NCBI GenBank assembly: GCA_022793375.1
Contig: JAAWCS010000015.1
Span: forward strand, 90,684-154,683
From: Lachnospiraceae bacterium
Lineage (GTDB): Bacteria; Bacillota; Clostridia; Lachnospirales; Lachnospiraceae
Direction of reading: 5' to 3'
DNA: 64,000 nucleotides
Shown: piece after piece, positions 60,998-64,000 of the stretch
Position numbering within the stretch: the stretch's first letter is position 1
Layout of the letters: every line of letters begins with the position of its first letter
Position numbers and translations under genes: made by a program
Notes under the pieces: generated by a model
The model's input: the letters and a program-made list of their open reading frames with translations, nothing else
Told to the model about the DNA's origin: nothing
Databases searched by the model: none

Positions 60998-61780
60998 TCA
61001 GTTATATTTCGCTCTCACGACCTTCATGAATTCCTTCACCAGTTCCAGGTCTACCCGGTCCCCGGTCTTAAAGCCGCGCCCCACAATAACGGCATCCGCA
61101 TACTCCAGATATTCCAGCACATTGGCGGTCTTGACGCCGGCCCCTACAATAATCGGGAAATCTGCGATCGCTTCCCGCATGGATTTTACGTTTTCTACCG
61201 TTATCTTTTGGCAGGCATCGTTCTCCGTGACGATAATCGCGTGCGCATCGTGGTTGATCGCGTTTTGCGCCGCTTCATTGATGGGAATATCCGGCTGTCC
61301 GTAGGTCTCTGCCGTATGCACATCCGCAAACAGCAACGTCTTGGCCGGATAATCCTTCATAATCTTGGCCAAAGGCGTAGAGCAGGCTTCGATATAGCCA
61401 AAAGAGCCGGCCCGGTTGTCCACAAATGCCTCAAGCCTTACAAAATCCGCATCCACCGCATAGGCCATGGCCCATTCCTGGCGAAACGCGTTCATCTCAA
61501 TATTCACGCCAAAAGGAAGCCGGCAAAAGGTCTTAATCTGTGCCGCAATGCGAAGCATCAGAGAATACGCCTCCAGCGGAATCTTTGTGCTGTACTGAGG
61601 CCAGTCGCTGAAATTCTCCAGGGCAATGGCATCTACGCCCCCCTCGATCAGGGTTTTGGCATCCTCGACAGCGTTTTGTATAATCTCCTCCTTGCTCCCT
61701 CTGTAGGCCGCATTGCCGGGCAGGGGCAGCAGATGTACCATACCGATTACCATCTTTTTGTCAAAAAACGTGCCCTTCAT
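60998..61780 (-). CDS. BtpA/SgcQ-family protein (copy 2)
   Basis: A 260-residue TIM-barrel-like protein: VIGMVHLLPLPGNAAYRGSKEEIIQNAVEDAKTLIEGGVDAIALENFSDWPQYS, PFGVNIEMNAFRQEWAMAYAV, IIVGAGVKTANVLEYLEYADAVIVGRGFK. The same family includes SgcQ of an E. coli sugar PTS operon and BtpA of cyanobacteria, whose activity is not well established. Conserved H, E, N and GSGV/GAGV blocks suggest an aldolase- or phosphatase-like sugar enzyme. 23 bp before the PTS gene. Confidence 0.85.
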   Translation of the reverse strand: MKGTFFDKKMVIGMVHLLPLPGNAAYRGSKEEIIQNAVEDAKTLIEGGVDAIALENFSDWPQYSTKIPLEAYSLMLRIAAQIKTFCRLPFGVNIEMNAFRQEWAMAYAVDADFVRLEAFVDNRAGSFGYIEACSTPLAKIMKDYPAKTLLFADVHTAETYGQPDIPINEAAQNAINHDAHAIIVTENDACQKITVENVKSMREAIADFPIIVGAGVKTANVLEYLEYADAVIVGRGFKTGDRVDLELVKEFMKVVRAKYN

Positions 61781-61850
61781 TGTTTGTCTCCTCTCTCAAA
61801 ACCGTATTGTATTGAATCCATACATCTCCTGTTGGGCGCATCTGCGGGCA

Positions 61851-62618
61851 TCATCCCAGCAGCATCCCGCCGTCCACCACCAGATTGGCTCCCGTTATGT
61901 GCTGTGCCTCCGGACTTCCAAGAAAATACACGGCATCGGCAATTTCACCGGGCTGTGCCGGACAGCCCAGCGCTCCCAGGGTAATTCCCTCTTCGCTGCC
62001 CGTAAGCCCCAGCTCCTTATAATTGTCCAAAGTTTTCTGCATCATTTTGGTATTGACCCAGCCCGGTGACACGGAATTGACGCGGATGCCGTAACGGCCG
62101 TATTCATTCGCCGCATTCTGTGTCATTCCGATCACCGCCCACTTGCTGGAACCGTACCCGATCTCATAGGTATAGCCCCTCATTCCCGACACCGAGCCAA
62201 AATTGACAATGGCTCCCGATCGCTGTTTTTTCATAATGGGAAGCACATTCTGCATCATCAGAAAGGTTCCAAACACATTGACCGAGTAGATTTTTTTGAA
62301 ATTGTCAAAGGAATAGTCCTCTGTCCTGGCATAACGCCCCACAATGCCGGCCGCATTGACCAGAACGTCCACTCTTTGCAGTTCTCCCTCGATTCGGGCC
62401 ATGGTCTGTGAGATCTGCGTCTCGTCGGATATGTCCGTCACATAGCAGGAAACGCTTTCCTCAAGAAGTCCAAGGCGCTCCCTGGCCTTTTTTAGCTGCT
62501 GTTCGTTGATATCCAGCATTGCCGCATGATATCCCCGGCGGCAGAATTTCTCTACAATAGCGGTTCCAATGCCGCCGGAAGCTCCCGTCACCACACAGAC
62601 CGGCGTTGATTCCTTCAT
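61851..62618 (-). CDS. Short-chain dehydrogenase/reductase
   Basis: A 255-residue classical SDR: VVTGASGGIGTAIVEKFC, NAAGIVGRY, Ser in FGSVSGMRG and YGSSKWAV as the YxxxK pair. Asp in MLDINEQQ after the second strand indicates preference for NAD over NADP. It overlaps the first BtpA gene by 4 bp, so these two are co-translated and probably work on the same sugar or polyol. Confidence 0.9.
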   Translation of the reverse strand: MKESTPVCVVTGASGGIGTAIVEKFCRRGYHAAMLDINEQQLKKARERLGLLEESVSCYVTDISDETQISQTMARIEGELQRVDVLVNAAGIVGRYARTEDYSFDNFKKIYSVNVFGTFLMMQNVLPIMKKQRSGAIVNFGSVSGMRGYTYEIGYGSSKWAVIGMTQNAANEYGRYGIRVNSVSPGWVNTKMMQKTLDNYKELGLTGSEEGITLGALGCPAQPGEIADAVYFLGSPEAQHITGANLVVDGGMLLG

Positions 62619-63424
62619 CGCCGTACCTCCTGCCCCTGTCTAAGCTGCGCCATCAGGCGTTTTACTCTGGTTCTGTCAACCGGGTTTAACACCTTGCCGT
62701 CTTTTTTAAAGCTGCTTCCGATGATTGCCCCGTCCGATACCTCCAGGAAATCCTTTACCGTCCTTTCGTTGACTCCGCTGCCCACAATCACCGGAACGCT
62801 GCCGGCCAGCCGCTTCATTTCCCTAACATCCTCCACGTCGGGGCTTTTTCCTGTGGTGATTCCCGTACAGATCAAAGCATCCGCCCCGCCCTCCACAATG
62901 GATTCGACCGTAAAGCCCAGCGGCTGTTCCGCCAGCGAAAAGGTGTGCTTCACGCGCACATCCGCCAGAATGGCAATATCCTTGGGGTATCTTCCCTTAA
63001 ACCGCATCAGGGACGGCCCCGCCGCTTCGCACACGCCGTTAGGGCCCATCCGGTTTTCCGCAAAAACCTCCGCCCGCAGGAAATCATAGCCGCAGGAATA
63101 AGCGATGGCCCACTCGGCCTCACAGTTATTAAACTGTACGTTGATCCCCATAGGCAGCCGGCATTTCTCCCGAAGCCTGGCCGCTATATTCGCAAAAGCA
63201 GTATATGTAATCAGTTCATTGGCTGTGGAATACGGGATATCTCCGAAATTTTCCACAATCACCGCCCCGGCTCCTCCCTCTGTCAAGGCAGTCAGGTCCG
63301 CAAGAGCCGCCTCATAGACCGCTTCCATATCTCCTGCGTAAAGGGGCGCGCCGGGGAGAGGCTTTAAATGCACCATTCCTATCACCGGCTTTTTGTTTTC
63401 AAATATCCGTTCAAATACCGTCAT
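62615..63424 (-). CDS. BtpA/SgcQ-family protein (copy 1)
   Basis: A 269-residue paralogue of the gene three places downstream, starting MTVFERIFENKKPVIGMVHLKPLPGAPLYAGDMEAVYEAALADLTALTEGGAGAVIVENFGDIPYS (ATG at 63424). It has MGINVQFNNCEAEWAIAYSCGYDFLRAEVF and VIVGSGVNERTVKDFLEVSDGAIIGSSFKKDG. The two copies share the family blocks but differ clearly, so they probably act on different steps or substrates. The ATG lies 50 bp after the VOC gene. Confidence 0.88.
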   Translation of the reverse strand: MTVFERIFENKKPVIGMVHLKPLPGAPLYAGDMEAVYEAALADLTALTEGGAGAVIVENFGDIPYSTANELITYTAFANIAARLREKCRLPMGINVQFNNCEAEWAIAYSCGYDFLRAEVFAENRMGPNGVCEAAGPSLMRFKGRYPKDIAILADVRVKHTFSLAEQPLGFTVESIVEGGADALICTGITTGKSPDVEDVREMKRLAGSVPVIVGSGVNERTVKDFLEVSDGAIIGSSFKKDGKVLNPVDRTRVKRLMAQLRQGQEVRR

Positions 63425-63477
63425 CGTGTTCCTCCTTTTCTTTCTCACCTGGCAGGTACCTTCTTGGTCCGGCCGCG

Positions 63478-63855
63478 CTAACAGCAAACCTCCAGAATAT
63501 TATCTTCAAAGGTAATCGCACGGACCTCTCTGCCGCCCACTGTGGCCGGCTCATACAAGATCTCATAGCCGGCGGACTTAAATTTGCCGATGATTTCCTC
63601 CAGCTTCTCGCGGCCGTCCACCTTGATACAGATGTGGACAAAACCGGCACGGTTCCGGTCTTTCTTTTCGTCCAAAATCTCCGGCTTTGTCATAAGCTCC
63701 AGCTTTGCCCCCTCCTCAAATTTCAGGATATAGGAGTAATAGCGGTTCTCCTCCTCGTTGTAGACCGCATGAACCTCTGCTCCAAAACAGCCGCAGAAAA
63801 AGTCCTTTGCTGCCTCCAGATTTTTTACATACATGCCAACATTGCTGATCCTCAT
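63478..63855 (-). CDS. VOC/glyoxalase-family protein
   Basis: A 125-residue protein of two beta-alpha-beta-beta-beta units, starting MRISNVGMYVKNLEAAKDFFCGCFGAEVHAVYNEEE (ATG at 63855 with GAGGAGGAAGAAA). Metal ligands are likely in RISNVGMYV (no His, unlike glyoxalase I), GAKLELMTK, GFVHICIKV and NILEVCC, so catalytic class is uncertain. First gene of the BtpA-SDR-BtpA-PTS run as visible; upstream sequence to the window edge (63856-64000) holds no further gene that I can see. Confidence 0.82.
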   Translation of the reverse strand: MRISNVGMYVKNLEAAKDFFCGCFGAEVHAVYNEEENRYYSYILKFEEGAKLELMTKPEILDEKKDRNRAGFVHICIKVDGREKLEEIIGKFKSAGYEILYEPATVGGREVRAITFEDNILEVCC

Positions 63856-64000
63856 TTTCTTCCTCCTCGTATAATAAGTTTGTAAGCAGGTAAAACAGCT
63901 TACAGACTTATTCTTTTTTGGTATAAATGGTAAGGACATCTAAGAGGAACTCCCCTCATCCCGATTCCCATCTATACAGTTAATAGTTACATTTTCCATA

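Overview
The window looks like a chromosomal piece of a gut-type anaerobic Firmicute, most probably Lachnospiraceae (Clostridia). The reasons are a GC-rich Gram-positive gene set with AGGAGG ribosome binding sites, TTGACA-17-TATAAT promoters, Leu/Pro tRNAs, FeoA-FeoA-FeoB with a Cys-rich partner, an ECF sigma/RsgI-like pair, BspA-type leucine-rich repeats, LuxS, S11 D,D-carboxypeptidase and BtpA/SgcQ proteins. No species call is made. No rRNA, CRISPR array, complete insertion sequence or prophage was seen. Most genes are on the minus strand.

Layout. 1-1.75 kb: an L-sorbose-1-phosphate reductase-like dehydrogenase (cut by the window edge) behind a 1-phosphofructokinase. 1.8-5.3 kb: ferrous iron uptake operon feoA-feoA-feoB-FCxM behind a promoter with palindromic operators. 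5.3-8.3 kb: SDR, aspartate-semialdehyde dehydrogenase, and a frameshifted DUF7000-like pseudogene. 8.3-11.7 kb: tRNA-Leu(AAG), pseudouridine catabolism (psuK-psuG), a membrane-tethered HTH protein and tRNA-Leu(CAG). 11.8-13.5 kb: small DEDGDGVCD-repeat secreted protein, ECF sigma factor and RsgI-like anti-sigma. 13.5-21.8 kb: one colinear run nrfA-resB-ccsA-rluF-ligA-metA-thrE(N)-thrE(C); its first three genes make and mature a penta-haem nitrite reductase. 21.8-26.1 kb: polyphosphate kinase, glycosyltransferase, VTT/DedA membrane protein. 26.2-33.1 kb: BlaI/M56 pair with a visible operator, D,D-carboxypeptidase, luxS, a tyrosine phosphatase, an Rpn-nuclease remnant and tRNA-Pro(AGG). 33.3-45.6 kb: a seven-gene MoxR-DUF58-VWA-ABC transporter cluster ending in a 1618-residue protein with three VWA domains. 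45.8-49.1 kb: NSS-type sodium symporter and an exported flavoprotein reductase. 49.2-56 kb: AraC regulator, DMT transporter, nucleoside hydrolase and a BMP-type nucleoside ABC importer whose permease and GntR regulator are damaged. 56.3-60.5 kb: a scar joining two truncated genes, a surface protein with CHAP-like and leucine-rich repeats, and an HxlR regulator. 60.5-63.9 kb: mannose-type PTS IIA, two BtpA-like proteins, an SDR and a VOC protein, probably a sugar operon continuing off the right edge.

The most unusual signal is a dispersed ~52-bp repeat found at eight loci, always just upstream of a minus-strand start codon and in the same orientation. Six copies have both predicted hairpins and carry the Shine-Dalgarno sequence at the 3' end; one (near 1.56 kb) lies next to, but does not contain, the Shine-Dalgarno, and one (near 55.85 kb) is only a partial match. 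Base changes in the first stem are compensated across copies, as in a structured RNA. A second repeat of about 105 bp with terminal inverted repeats lies just after two minus-strand stop codons. Two fusion scars (52.7 kb and 56.7 kb) and two single-base deletions (7.8-8.0 kb) show ongoing gene decay.
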